Positions 44,391 through 53,050 of a stretch of 53,800 bases of DNA are shown one piece after another. The DNA comes from Methanolinea sp. UBA275. Lineage in GTDB: Archaea > Halobacteriota > Methanomicrobia > Methanomicrobiales > Methanospirillaceae. Location of the stretch: contig DAWU01000012.1 of NCBI GenBank assembly GCA_002506105.1, forward strand, positions 1-53,800, written 5' to 3'. The position numbers and the translations under genes are program-made. The notes beneath the pieces are model-generated. The model made no database searches and had not been told where the DNA came from. It worked only from the letters and a program-made list of their open reading frames with translations. Positions within the stretch are counted from its first letter, which is position 1, and each line of letters starts with the position of its first letter.

Positions 44391-45528
44391 ATGTGCAGGG
44401 CCGCTGTGGCCGTGCGGGCTCACCGGGGCGGCTGCCTGCCTGTCAGGATTGCAAAAAATCGCCGTCGTGATCCACGGGTCCGAGGGCTGCTATTTCTATC
44501 CGGCAACCACCCTCCATGTTCCCCTGTACTGCACATCACTCACTGACCAGGACATCATTCTTGGAACCGATGAGGCTCTGATCCGGACAATCGATGGCAT
44601 CGGGAAAAAGGTCCGGGACATGTATGTCATCTGTTCATGCGTTCCTTCAATCACAGGCGAGGACGTCCGGGCAACCCTTGAATCCCGGTATGGCGAGAAT
44701 GCAGGGATCCATGTGCTCGATTCCCCGGGTTTTTCCGGCGAGTATGAGAAAGGATACCTGGCGGCGCTCTCGTCCCTCAATCTTCGCGAATCGGGGGAGA
44801 TGAACACCTGTATCAACATTGACGGGATCTCGCTTATGGATCCCTTCTGGAGGGGGAACCTGCAGGAAGTTGAGCGGATGATCAGGCTCGCAGGAGCAGG
44901 TGTAGGAGCGAGGCTGTGTTCATGCAATGCGGGATGCGAGATAGAGATTGCACCATCTACCATCCATGCAAACCCCGATCTTGTTTCAGAGAAGGGCTCG
45001 TCACTTGGATCCCTGCTCGGTATCCGGGAGATCAGGAAGACTGTCCGCACCCTCGAAGACAGGTTCCCGGAAAGCGAGGGTGTGCTTTCCGGATTGCATC
45101 TCCCCGAAGCGGAGGAACACATTGTTGCCGCATGCGATAAATACCTGAGAAGGTTCGATCCCCCGGACGTAGTCCTGGCCGGGCAGTGTGCATCGATGCA
45201 GGCGATTGCGGGCATGCTGGACGAATACCTGGGAGCCGGGATTCTCGGGATTGCATCCAGGAACGTCCCCGGAGAAGGCCAGTATCCCGCGATGTGGGTC
45301 AGGGATTATGCTGGCATCCTCGAGATGCTTGAACGGGAAGAGCCTGACCTCGTGCTCGGATCATCGTTTGAGCAGACTGCGTATCCTTCCGCTGCATGGG
45401 TCGGGATCACTCCACCGCTTCGCGGTGCAGTGAGGCTGCATGCCCGCCCGATTGCCGGGATCGAAGGGGCGCTTGCCCTGATGGAATCGGTCCTGAATGC
45501 CTGTATTGACCGCCAGAAAGTTACATGA
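44383..45528 (+). CDS. NifK-like subunit of a nitrogenase-like reductase
   Basis: 381 aa, start overlapping the D-like gene by eight bases. C11 (WPCGLTGAAAC), C36 (HGSEGCYFYP) and C84 or C86 (ICSCVPSITGEDV) line up with the NifK P-cluster cysteines (25 residues between the first two, as in NifK). A separate cysteine cluster (LCSCNAGCEIE) occurs near residue 180 and is not standard. The segment VLDSPGFSGEYEKGYLAAL matches the PGF-S-G region of NifK and BchB. Shorter than NifK (about 520 aa). With the D-like subunit it would form the catalytic part that takes electrons from the NifH-like protein. Confidence 0.85.
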   Translation: MPECAGPLWPCGLTGAAACLSGLQKIAVVIHGSEGCYFYPATTLHVPLYCTSLTDQDIILGTDEALIRTIDGIGKKVRDMYVICSCVPSITGEDVRATLESRYGENAGIHVLDSPGFSGEYEKGYLAALSSLNLRESGEMNTCINIDGISLMDPFWRGNLQEVERMIRLAGAGVGARLCSCNAGCEIEIAPSTIHANPDLVSEKGSSLGSLLGIREIRKTVRTLEDRFPESEGVLSGLHLPEAEEHIVAACDKYLRRFDPPDVVLAGQCASMQAIAGMLDEYLGAGILGIASRNVPGEGQYPAMWVRDYAGILEMLEREEPDLVLGSSFEQTAYPSAAWVGITPPLRGAVRLHARPIAGIEGALALMESVLNACIDRQKVT

Positions 45529-45593
45529 CCGGGTAGCCATGGGTTCCCCGGACGCCCTCATTCTTTTCACTTTCACACCGCGCAGATCGAGCC

Positions 45594-45601
45594 CTTATAT
45601 A
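45594..45601 (+). promoter_or_regulatory. TATA box of the conserved hypothetical gene
   Basis: CTTATATA lies 37 bases before the ATG at 45638. The gene therefore probably has its own promoter, downstream of the nitrogenase-like cluster. Confidence 0.55.
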
Positions 45602-45637
45602 CCCCCGTTTCGAGAGGATAGGAGTGAGGTGAATGAA

Positions 45638-46084
45638 ATGCAAAGAGCAGGATATCTCACCCGGGATGGAAAAAAAGTCCTTGACAGCGACGGGATTCCA
45701 TGCGAGATCCTGGAGCTTACGATATTCGGGGCGAGGCTTTGCATGCTCATTGATGAGGTCAAAGGAGCCATCCAGAGGGGCACCCCCGCAGGCGTTGTCC
45801 GGATCAAGCAGAACTGGATGGAGTACCTTGGCGGAAAGGCGGGGAATGCGCAGGTCTCCCGTTCCGGAAAAGCCCTCAATATCGAGCTCGTGAATGGGGA
45901 CCGGTTCACGCTCTCACTCGACTCTTTAATTGGGGTCATCAACTACAGGGAGAGGTATGCACGCATCATGGAACTCTCCCCGTTACCATCGCAGGAAACT
46001 GCACGGGATCGCCTGATCACGGATTTCACGATGCCGCTGCAGTCCTATTATTCTTCCGAGACCGCGGACCAGATGACCGCGTAA
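45638..46084 (+). CDS. Conserved hypothetical protein
   Basis: 148 aa from the ATG at 45638, which has GAGGTGA six bases upstream; the longer frame before it spans the TATA box. It looks soluble and beta-rich at the start (DGIPCEILELTIFGARLCMLIDEVKGAI), then has a segment NGDRFTLSLDSLIGVINYRERYARIMEL near residues 87-115. No family recognised. It lies 109 bases after the NifK-like gene on the same strand, and a T-run follows it. A link to the nitrogenase-like proteins is possible from position alone. Confidence 0.7.
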   Translation: MQRAGYLTRDGKKVLDSDGIPCEILELTIFGARLCMLIDEVKGAIQRGTPAGVVRIKQNWMEYLGGKAGNAQVSRSGKALNIELVNGDRFTLSLDSLIGVINYRERYARIMELSPLPSQETARDRLITDFTMPLQSYYSSETADQMTA

Positions 46085-46385
46085 TAGTTGGTTGAGGGAT
46101 TCCTTTTTTTTATTACATCTTCAAGAATATCTCTATTCGATACGGAGTGCCCGATGTCCATTGCGTAAAGCAATTGACCCACCGCCCCAGCCATTCGCCC
46201 CGGATTGGGTGCAAATACCTTTCAGTTTTGCAGAAAAAATTGAGCACGTAACGTGACACTTACACATTATCAGGACTATTCAGCGGGATTGGCCTTGCAT
46301 TGTGTTCATTCCCTACGAAATCCGGTCCGGCAGGAAGGTGTGGGAAATTCCGGTTAAAACCAAAAAAAGGTGTGTGCTTCAGTTG
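46085..46385. other. Intergenic region between convergent genes
   Basis: 301 bases. Contains T-run terminators for both directions and a short palindrome, CACGTAACGTG, near 46247. Long open frames entering leuB on the forward strand are shadows. Nothing else recognised. Confidence 0.45.
46104..46111 (+). terminator. T-run terminator
   Basis: Eight T about 20 bases after the stop of the conserved hypothetical gene. The convergent leuB transcript has its own T-run on the other strand (bases 46362-46368 read as A on this strand). Confidence 0.55.
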
Positions 46386-47501
46386 TCACTGCTTCCTGAC
46401 CAGTGCAGCGACATAGTCACCCACATCTGTGGTGCGGGAAGAACCACCCATATCCTTGGTGACGACCCCATCGAGGATCGACTGCCCGAGCGCTTTCAGC
46501 ACGCCTTCGGCTGCCTCGTGCTCTCCCAGGTGGTCGAGCAGCATGGACCCGGCCCAGATGGTCGCCATCGGGTTGGCAACTCCCATGCCCTTATACTTGG
46601 GCGCCGACCCGTGGATGGGCTCGAACATGGAGGTCCCCAAGGGATTGATGTTTCCTCCGGGAGCAAGCCCCATCCCGCCCTGGATCATGGCACCGAGGTC
46701 AGTGATGATGTCACCGAACATGTTGGGGGTGACCACCACATCGAACCACTCCGGGTTCTTGACAAACCACATCGTGACCGCATCCACAAAGTTGAATTCG
46801 GTGGTAAGATCCGGGTATTGTGCAGTCACTTCAGTAAACACTTCCCTCCAGAGCCCGTAGACATCGGAGAGCACGTTTGCCTTGTCGACCGAGGTGAGCT
46901 TGCCTCTCCGCCGGGATGCAAGGTCGCACGCATAGGTGATTGCCCTACGAGCTCCTTCCCGCGTGATGACCCCGATCTGGTAGGCGAGTTCCTCGGCATC
47001 ACTCTCGATGTCAAGGCCGAACTTCGCATGGTACAGCTCCCTCTCGATCTCAAGGGTAGTTTTCTGTGATGTTTTAAACCGCCCGCCGATCCCGACATAG
47101 AAGTCCTCGGTGTTCTCCCGGACGACAACGAAATCGATATCGGAGGGTTTCTTCCCGGCAAGGGGAGTTGCGACTCCGGGCAGGAGCCGTATCGGCCTGA
47201 GGTTGATGTACTGGTCGAAGTGGAACCGGAGAGCGAGAAGAATCCCCTTCTCCAGGATACCGGGTTTGACCCGTTCGTCCCCGATCGCCCCGAAGTAAAT
47301 TGCCTTAAACTTTGAAAGATCATCAAGGGTGTCCCCGGTCAGGAGTTCCCCTGTTGCGAGATACCTGTCTGCACCCAGTTCAAACTCCTCGAACCCGAGT
47401 GAGAATCCATACCGGTCACTTGCAGCCTCGAGGACCTTTCTTCCTTCACGGATGATCTCGGGCCCTATCCCGTCCCCGCCTATGACCGCGATCCTGTGCA
47501 T
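46386..47501 (-). CDS. leuB: 3-isopropylmalate dehydrogenase (or related 2-oxoacid-pathway dehydrogenase)
   Basis: 371 aa, NAD-dependent decarboxylating dehydrogenase of the isocitrate/isopropylmalate family. Marks: GGDGIGPEI at the start, NLRPIRLLPG with the substrate arginines, VVRENTEDFYVG, SVDKANVL, and TPNMFGDIITDLGAMIQGGMGLAPGGNINP at the metal site, then EPIHGSAP. GGAGGTGG precedes the ATG, and the gene overlaps leuD by 22 bases. It closes leuC-leuD-leuB. Methanogens also use paralogues (AksF) for the 2-oxosuberate part of coenzyme B synthesis, so this may be AksF; the substrate loop alone does not settle it. Confidence 0.88.
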   Translation of the reverse strand: MHRIAVIGGDGIGPEIIREGRKVLEAASDRYGFSLGFEEFELGADRYLATGELLTGDTLDDLSKFKAIYFGAIGDERVKPGILEKGILLALRFHFDQYINLRPIRLLPGVATPLAGKKPSDIDFVVVRENTEDFYVGIGGRFKTSQKTTLEIERELYHAKFGLDIESDAEELAYQIGVITREGARRAITYACDLASRRRGKLTSVDKANVLSDVYGLWREVFTEVTAQYPDLTTEFNFVDAVTMWFVKNPEWFDVVVTPNMFGDIITDLGAMIQGGMGLAPGGNINPLGTSMFEPIHGSAPKYKGMGVANPMATIWAGSMLLDHLGEHEAAEGVLKALGQSILDGVVTKDMGGSSRTTDVGDYVAALVRKQ

Positions 47502-47977
47502 GTCTCCACCTCCTCGAGATTACGGGCGTAGTCGACGAGTCCTCCGGAATCGACGATCTCTTTCAGGAATCCCGGAACAGGCTCGATTGCGTACTTTTTT
47601 CGTCCGGATTCAACGTATCCCTCGTTCATGTGTACGACCAGGTCTGCCCCGTCAGCGATCTCGTCCGCATCGCTGCATACCAGGGGGAGGAGGCCGACGT
47701 TGATCGCGTTCCGGTAGAATATTCGTGCAAACGATCTCGCGATGATGAACCTTACCCCACCACCGGAGAGCGCTATAGGTGCATGCTCCCGCGATGACCC
47801 GCACCCGAAATTCCGGCCGGCAACGATCACGTCGCCTTTCTTCACGTTCTTCGCATAGTCGGCTCTTGTGCCCTCGAACGCATGTGACGCGAGGGTTACA
47901 GGGTCGTAGATGGTCAGGTATCTCCCGGGGACGATCGCGTCGGTGTCGATGTTGTCACCAAATTTCCATGTCCTCAT
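47480..47977 (-). CDS. leuD: 3-isopropylmalate dehydratase small subunit (LeuD, or homoaconitase small subunit)
   Basis: 165 aa swivel domain. The start is the ATG at 47977, six bases after GGAGGT; GTG and ATG codons just upstream overlap the leuC stop. DNIDTDAIVPGRYL at the N-terminus and GRNFGCGSSREHAP in the middle are the family marks. It combines with LeuC to isomerise isopropylmalate. The flexible loop after PGRYL determines whether leucine-pathway or homoaconitate substrates are accepted; here it reads YLTI, which I cannot assign safely. Confidence 0.9.
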   Translation of the reverse strand: MRTWKFGDNIDTDAIVPGRYLTIYDPVTLASHAFEGTRADYAKNVKKGDVIVAGRNFGCGSSREHAPIALSGGGVRFIIARSFARIFYRNAINVGLLPLVCSDADEIADGADLVVHMNEGYVESGRKKYAIEPVPGFLKEIVDSGGLVDYARNLEEVETCTGSRS

Positions 47978-47979
47978 CA

Positions 47980-49233
47980 TCACACCTCCCTCGGGTCGGT
48001 AATCTCGCCACGGATTGCACTCGCCGCTGCGGTTGCCGGTGAGCAGAGGTACACGAATGACTCAGCGCTCCCCTGCCTTCCCTTGAAATTCCTGTTCGAC
48101 GTCGACAGCGAGACCTCGCCCGGTGCCAGAAGGCCGAACGCTCCTCCCATGCAGGGGCCGCAGCAGGGCGCCTCCACGAGTGCCCCGGCTGCGACGAACT
48201 GCTCGACAATCCCTTTACGAATGGCTTTCAGATATTCCGCCCTTGATGCAGGAATGATGAGCACTCTTATATCGTCATGGAACGACCTGTTCCCGAGCAC
48301 CTCGGCAGCCTCGGCCAGGTCCTCGAACCGCCCGTTTGTGCAGGACCCGATAAAGACCTGGTCGATGTGAGTCCCGGCCACTTTCCCGACATCAACGACC
48401 TGGTCGACATTGTGCGGGGTTGCAACCTTCGGTGATAGGGTGCTCACATCAAAGCGGTGCCGGGATGAGAACGCTGCATCATGATCGCTTTCCAGGGCGA
48501 AGGGAGTCGTTCCCTTTCTCCGGGTCTTGAGGTACTCCCAGGTTTCATTGTCGGGAGGGACAATTCCGACTTTTGCACCCATCTCGACGGCCATATTGCA
48601 GCAGGTCATCCGCCCGGGCATGCCCATCCTGTGCATCGTCTCCCCGGCAAATTCGAGTGCCTGGTAGGTCGCACCGTCTGCCCCGATCTTCCCTGCCAGT
48701 GCCAGGATCAGGTCTTTTGCCCCAACCCTCCGTGGGAAGTCCCCGTGTATGTCAAGCCTGATGGTTTCCGGGACCCGGAAGTACAGCGCACCGAACTTGA
48801 GCACGAATCCCATGTCCGTCGACCCTATCCCGGTCGAAAACGCTCCTGCTGCACCATACATGCAGGTATGAGAGTCTGCACCCACGATGATCTCGCCAGG
48901 GGAAGCTCTTCCCTTCTCCATCACCACCTGGTGGCAGATTCCCTCCTTGATATCGAGGTTTTCGATCTTCTGCTCGATGGCGAATTTCCGTAAGAATACA
49001 TGGTTCTCTGCTGCGGGAAGAGAATCGGCAGGGATCTGGTGATCGAAAAGGAGCACTATCTTTTTCGGATCGAATACCTTCCTGCCATTCATCTCGCGGA
49101 ATTTCTGGACTGCCAGAGGCCCGGTAATGTCATGGATCATCGCCGCATCCACGGGTGCCATGATCACCTCACCGGCCCTGACAGGCCGTCCGCATTTCCT
49201 GGAGAATATCTTCTCGACAAGCGTTGCTGCCAT
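47980..49233 (-). CDS. leuC: 3-isopropylmalate dehydratase large subunit (LeuC, or homoaconitase large subunit)
   Basis: 417 aa aconitase-family subunit with a 4Fe-4S cluster. Ligand regions are GSCTNGR and EAPCCGPCMGG. VGADSHTCMYGAAGAFSTGIGSTD and RMTCCNMAVEMGAKVGIVPPD are standard. The ATG at 49233 has GGTGA eight bases upstream; the TTG and GTG a few codons earlier would overlap that site. First gene of leuC-leuD-leuB, with a leader of about 200 bases. Length fits the archaeal LeuC/AksD subfamily (about 420 aa). Confidence 0.92.
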   Translation of the reverse strand: MAATLVEKIFSRKCGRPVRAGEVIMAPVDAAMIHDITGPLAVQKFREMNGRKVFDPKKIVLLFDHQIPADSLPAAENHVFLRKFAIEQKIENLDIKEGICHQVVMEKGRASPGEIIVGADSHTCMYGAAGAFSTGIGSTDMGFVLKFGALYFRVPETIRLDIHGDFPRRVGAKDLILALAGKIGADGATYQALEFAGETMHRMGMPGRMTCCNMAVEMGAKVGIVPPDNETWEYLKTRRKGTTPFALESDHDAAFSSRHRFDVSTLSPKVATPHNVDQVVDVGKVAGTHIDQVFIGSCTNGRFEDLAEAAEVLGNRSFHDDIRVLIIPASRAEYLKAIRKGIVEQFVAAGALVEAPCCGPCMGGAFGLLAPGEVSLSTSNRNFKGRQGSAESFVYLCSPATAAASAIRGEITDPREV

Positions 49234-49328
49234 GATAGGTTTCACCAATGTATGCGACTTCCCTGTTCTTGTATTTTGGGGAGAAATTGAGGATTTCCGG
49301 AAGGAAAGGGTGGTGGATTCCGCGGGGA

Positions 49329-49399
49329 CCGGGAAGATTTCCGGGATATTCCCCCATCTCTATACGGCCAGATCTTTCGGGATGGTCCGGGATTTCCCG
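49329..49399. promoter_or_regulatory. Cluster of GGGA-N-TCCC palindromes in the leu leader
   Basis: Three related inverted motifs occur within 71 bases: a CCGGGAA/TTCCGGG-like element (49329-49345), GGGATATTCCC (49343-49353) and CGGGATTTCCCG (49388-49399). They lie between the putative TATA box and leuC. They could be operator sites or RNA stems controlling the leu operon. Confidence 0.4.
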
Positions 49400-49469
49400 A
49401 CACACGGATAAGTGAGGATTCGGAGGGGAAAATCAGAATATCAGGCACGAGAATGAACCGCCTGCGATT

Positions 49470-49480
49470 CTTATAAAAAC
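49470..49480 (-). promoter_or_regulatory. Putative TATA box of the leuCDB operon
   Basis: GTTTTTATAAG on the reverse strand, about 237 bases upstream of the leuC ATG and 18 bases past the stop of the YVTN gene. Transcription from here would give a leader of roughly 210 bases. Confidence 0.4.
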
Positions 49481-49497
49481 ATGGGTTAAGGTAAAAT

Positions 49498-52359
49498 TTA
49501 CACATCAGCCGGGTCCACAGCCCACACACACAGGGTAATCTCTTCAGTGCCGGATGGTTCATGGCATGCAAATGCATAGACCGGCAGCATGTATTCCTGT
49601 GTGCTGACCGTATCCTCAATCCAGTAACCGAGCGAGATGTTCCTGACTGCATAATAACTGGTGCAGCATAATGGCCGCATGATGAGGTCGCCTGCACGAA
49701 GCCGCTCGTACGCCTGCACCGGTGTTCGGATTTCCATGTACCGGACAGGAACAGGGTCATATTGACGTACACTGTTCGTGACTCCCACCACCTCCCCACC
49801 CTCCCCGATGGTGACCGTGATGCCAGTATTGCACACCGGAATGCCCGCGATCTCCCTCGTGAAACCAACATGCTTGGTGAGATTGAACATATGAGTTGAA
49901 TCCCCGGACGCTGATCCGATGCTGACACCACTGAAGTGCAGATCGGCAGGGAAAAGATCCCTTTCCTGGAGGTACTCTGTCGCAATGATCCTGGCCTCTT
50001 CATCGGAGGGAAGGTCTGGTTGGATACTGGTTGAGTCTGAAAATACCTTGTCGGGAATCTGGTACCTGTATGCCCCTGAATTGCGATTAAATTCAAAAAT
50101 TGCATATGGATCTCTCGAATAATCAGTAATCCTGGAGATTCCCGATGAAGGAATATAATCTTCGACTTCTCCCGACACCCCGAAAAGAGCACCGAGTTGT
50201 TGTATCTCCTCATTGGTGAGGTTGGGAATGATGGTCCTGTATACAGGATAGGACTCATCTACGATCGGAAAATCTGTTTCCAGGGGATAGATGGAGAAGA
50301 ACAACGCCGCTCCCTCGTTCATGAACACCCAGTATCCCTTTCCTGGAATCACGGGATTCGAGTCGCTGTGGGCGCCTGAACCACCATTGATAATAGACGT
50401 CTCGTACATCTGGGATTCACTGTCATACCCGATCAACTGGATCCAGGCGTCCTTGACGGAATACAACCCATCCCCCGCAGAGTATAGGTTGTTGAATCCA
50501 ATTGCATTCCATCCCGGCTGCAGCATGACTGTGGGTTCCATTAACGCTTCTTCCCGCAGCGTACACGTGACCTGTGCTGATGAAACAGAATACACCCAGA
50601 TGCCCTTGAAAGGATCAAGAGTATCATTGGGATTTATCAGATGCCAGTTCTGATCCGATGCATCAAACCAGAAAATAGAATGTCCACCAGTGTCTACGCC
50701 ACTGAACACTTCACCCGCAGTCTGGTGGTCTTCAAGAAGGGTGTATGGAACAGAAATGAAGTTCCAGCCAGGATGAAGATTGAACGTAAAATTCCATGAA
50801 CCGGAAATCTTCGTAATTACCTGGATATAGTCAGCTCGGATAACACTGTCGAGTTCTCCGTCCCTCGTCACTGAAAGTGAAACTGTGTAGGTGCCGGGTT
50901 CCGTGTAGGTATGTTCACAATTTTTTTCCGAATAATCCTTGAACCCGTTACCGTCGAGGTCCCAGTTCCACCCGGTTGGATTCCCTTGCGATGTATCCTG
51001 GAACTGCACAGTCAGTGGGGCAACACCCGACGTAATTGTAGTAGTGAAATCGGCCTTGAGAGGAGTACCTGTCTGGATCGGTGTGGGTTCAACCGTAGAT
51101 CCTACCGGCGGAGAACCGATTGTCGGCGTGGGGAGGGGCTGTTCCCGGTAGGTAAACGATTGCTTCCTGGTTACCAAGCCGCCCGATGTCGTGACAACTA
51201 CATCAACAGGACCGGCTTCGTGCGGCGGTGCAATCGCGGTGACCTGCGTATCACTGTCAACCGTAAATGAGGTTGCTGGCTGGCCGCCAAAGGTTACTGC
51301 ACTTGTCGCCGAAAAGTGGGTACCGGTGATGATGACTGACGTGCCGCCATATGCAGGACCGTATGCCGGTAAGATGCTTTGAATCTTGGGGGGAGTAGCG
51401 CTACAGATAAACTGTCCAAAGGCATAAGGACTGCTTCCGGTAGGCACCCAGTCCACCACAGTATTTGTCGCGGTATCAATGACAGAGACGGTGTGGCCAC
51501 CACTGTTTGCCACATACACCTTCGTCCCATCCCGGGTGATTGCAACTCCCCTGGGATTTGATCCAACAGGTACCGTAGCGATCACAAAGTGTGCAACGGT
51601 ATCATACACAGAGACACTGTTGCTGCGTAAGTTCGTCACATACACCCGTGTGCCATCCGGGCTGACTGTAACTCCATAAGGACCAAGCCCCACAGGCACA
51701 GTGGCATTCACAGCGTTTGTAGCAGTATCAATGACAGAGACAGTATTGCTGCCTTCGTTTGCCACATACACCAGTGTACCATCCGGGCTGACTGCAATTC
51801 CTTTCGGGCTGCTTTCTACATCCACCCCAGCGATGATAGTGTTTGTAGCAGGATCTATCACAGAGATACGATCTCTTTCTTTGTGTCCCACATACACCCT
51901 TGTTCCATCCGGGCTGACTGCAACTCCATTTGGCTCCGGATACCAGCCCTGGGTGATTCTTACAGGCACCACAGCGATCACAGTGTTTGTCTCGGTATCA
52001 ATCACATAGACACTCACATCGGAATTGTTTGTCACATACACCCTTGTTCCATCCGGGCTGACTGCAACTCCGTCTGGATTTGCTCCTACAGGCACCGTAG
52101 CGATTACAGTGTGTGTGAAGGTATCAATCACAGAGACCGTGCCACTGTAAAAATTTGCCACATACACCCTTGTGCCATCCGGGCTGACTGCGACTCCTCC
52201 AGGACCGCTTCCTACATCCACAGTAGCGATAATATAGTCTGTCGCGGTATCGATCACAGTGACTGTGTCGTTTCCGTAGTTCGTGATGTATGCAAAGGGT
52301 GCCGCACTTGTGCTGGTTGCAAGCAGGAGAATTCCGATAGATATTCGCAATACGTTCAT
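49498..52359 (-). CDS. Secreted YVTN beta-propeller/IPT/PKD protein with C-terminal domain
   Basis: 953 aa. Signal peptide at residues 1-19 ending STSAA. Seven YVTN repeats (.VYVAN...TVSVIDT.T..V.ATVPVG..P.GVAVSPDGT, residues about 20-325) should close a seven-bladed propeller. Then an IPT/TIG domain (about 333-410), a proline-rich linker, a PKD-like domain with WNWDLDGNG (about 435-515), two LHPGWNFISV/LQPGWNAIGF-type segments (about 525-690), and a C-terminal domain of about 250 aa. That end has VTIGEGGEVVGVTNSVR and RTPVQAYERL phrases that recall PepSY/YycH-like or propeptide-like folds. No C-terminal membrane anchor. YVTN propellers are common in methanogen surface layers; the ligand is unknown. 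Confidence 0.87.
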   Translation of the reverse strand: MNVLRISIGILLLATSTSAAPFAYITNYGNDTVTVIDTATDYIIATVDVGSGPGGVAVSPDGTRVYVANFYSGTVSVIDTFTHTVIATVPVGANPDGVAVSPDGTRVYVTNNSDVSVYVIDTETNTVIAVVPVRITQGWYPEPNGVAVSPDGTRVYVGHKERDRISVIDPATNTIIAGVDVESSPKGIAVSPDGTLVYVANEGSNTVSVIDTATNAVNATVPVGLGPYGVTVSPDGTRVYVTNLRSNSVSVYDTVAHFVIATVPVGSNPRGVAITRDGTKVYVANSGGHTVSVIDTATNTVVDWVPTGSSPYAFGQFICSATPPKIQSILPAYGPAYGGTSVIITGTHFSATSAVTFGGQPATSFTVDSDTQVTAIAPPHEAGPVDVVVTTSGGLVTRKQSFTYREQPLPTPTIGSPPVGSTVEPTPIQTGTPLKADFTTTITSGVAPLTVQFQDTSQGNPTGWNWDLDGNGFKDYSEKNCEHTYTEPGTYTVSLSVTRDGELDSVIRADYIQVITKISGSWNFTFNLHPGWNFISVPYTLLEDHQTAGEVFSGVDTGGHSIFWFDASDQNWHLINPNDTLDPFKGIWVYSVSSAQVTCTLREEALMEPTVMLQPGWNAIGFNNLYSAGDGLYSVKDAWIQLIGYDSESQMYETSIINGGSGAHSDSNPVIPGKGYWVFMNEGAALFFSIYPLETDFPIVDESYPVYRTIIPNLTNEEIQQLGALFGVSGEVEDYIPSSGISRITDYSRDPYAIFEFNRNSGAYRYQIPDKVFSDSTSIQPDLPSDEEARIIATEYLQERDLFPADLHFSGVSIGSASGDSTHMFNLTKHVGFTREIAGIPVCNTGITVTIGEGGEVVGVTNSVRQYDPVPVRYMEIRTPVQAYERLRAGDLIMRPLCCTSYYAVRNISLGYWIEDTVSTQEYMLPVYAFACHEPSGTEEITLCVWAVDPADV

Positions 52360-52676
52360 TTTTCTTTGATTCTTCCTACCATATTACGTCGGCTAATAAA
52401 GATCCCGGGACACAACAGCCTCATATTCACAGTATGGGCAAATGTGTATGATGGACCGATCTATGATTCATAGTGTATAGTTAACTTGGATTATATCAAA
52501 GAAAAGGTATAATAATTGTGTTATTCATCGGGTTGAATTCTGGTTCTGGTTTTGACATCTATTGGATATTTCTGCATTGATCCCAAGCAGCGAAATAATC
52601 GTGGTCTGCATCCGGGCCTATGACACGGCACACATTCACACAAGAGTATCCAGAAATTTAAAAACGAAATGCGGGG
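52360..52676. other. Intergenic region with reverse-strand promoter
   Basis: 317 bases. A TATA-like TTTATTAG on the reverse strand (about 52393-52400) sits 35-40 bases before the YVTN gene start. The middle is AT-rich. No gene seen. Confidence 0.45.
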
Positions 52677-53018
52677 TTATTTCTCCTCACTTGAGAAGAG
52701 GAACGAGAAGATGGTGGTTCCTCCGGCGACGATGAAGAGGAGGGCGCTCACCCATATCATTGCACCCTGCATCAGGAGGAACGTTGCCCAGAGAATCGCA
52801 GTCAGGACGATTAAGTAAAAGAATATCCAGGTCCGGTATTTTGTCGAACAGGTGAACGAGAAGAAGGAGATAAACGCGGCAATGATTGCAAGCGTTGTGC
52901 TGACTGCGACCATCTCTCCCCGGATGAGGAGGAAGGATGCCCAGAGCAGTGCGACGAGCAGGATAAGGAAAAAGAAGATCCAAGTCCTTTTATCAGGCGG
53001 TGTGCAGGTCTTGTCCAT
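52677..53018 (-). CDS. Small membrane protein with tandem-duplicated two-helix unit
   Basis: 113 aa with four membrane segments. The two halves are clear duplicates: RTWIFFFLILLVALLWASFL against RTWIFFYLIVLTAILWATFL, followed by similar LLIRGEM and LLMQGAM loops. The N-terminus MDKTCTPPDK is short and soluble. A strong TATA box close upstream predicts a nearly leaderless mRNA. No family recognised and no function inferred. Confidence 0.75.
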   Translation of the reverse strand: MDKTCTPPDKRTWIFFFLILLVALLWASFLLIRGEMVAVSTTLAIIAAFISFFSFTCSTKYRTWIFFYLIVLTAILWATFLLMQGAMIWVSALLFIVAGGTTIFSFLFSSEEK

Positions 53019-53040
53019 ACAGTGTTACAGCATACGCATC

Positions 53041-53050
53041 GTATATAAAG
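53041..53050 (-). promoter_or_regulatory. TATA box of the duplicated membrane protein gene
   Basis: CTTTATATAC on the reverse strand, 23-32 bases before the ATG. At the usual spacing transcription would start at or next to the start codon. Confidence 0.65.

Noticed and set aside
42572..45528. Genuine nitrogenase (nifHDK)
   Set aside because: D and K subunits are too short, the cofactor-binding residues of NifD are not recognisable, and nifI, nifE and nifN are absent.
46247..46257. CACGTAACGTG palindrome between convergent genes
   Set aside because: Short, with one central base, and not near a gene start; likely chance.
46302..47069. 255-aa forward open frame opposite leuB
   Set aside because: It is antisense to a well-conserved dehydrogenase, has no ribosome site, and its sequence mirrors leuB codons.
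49242..50258. 338-aa reverse open frame overlapping the YVTN gene
   Set aside because: It lies in another frame of a clear surface-protein gene and is rich in Arg, Ser and Pro, as expected for a shadow frame.
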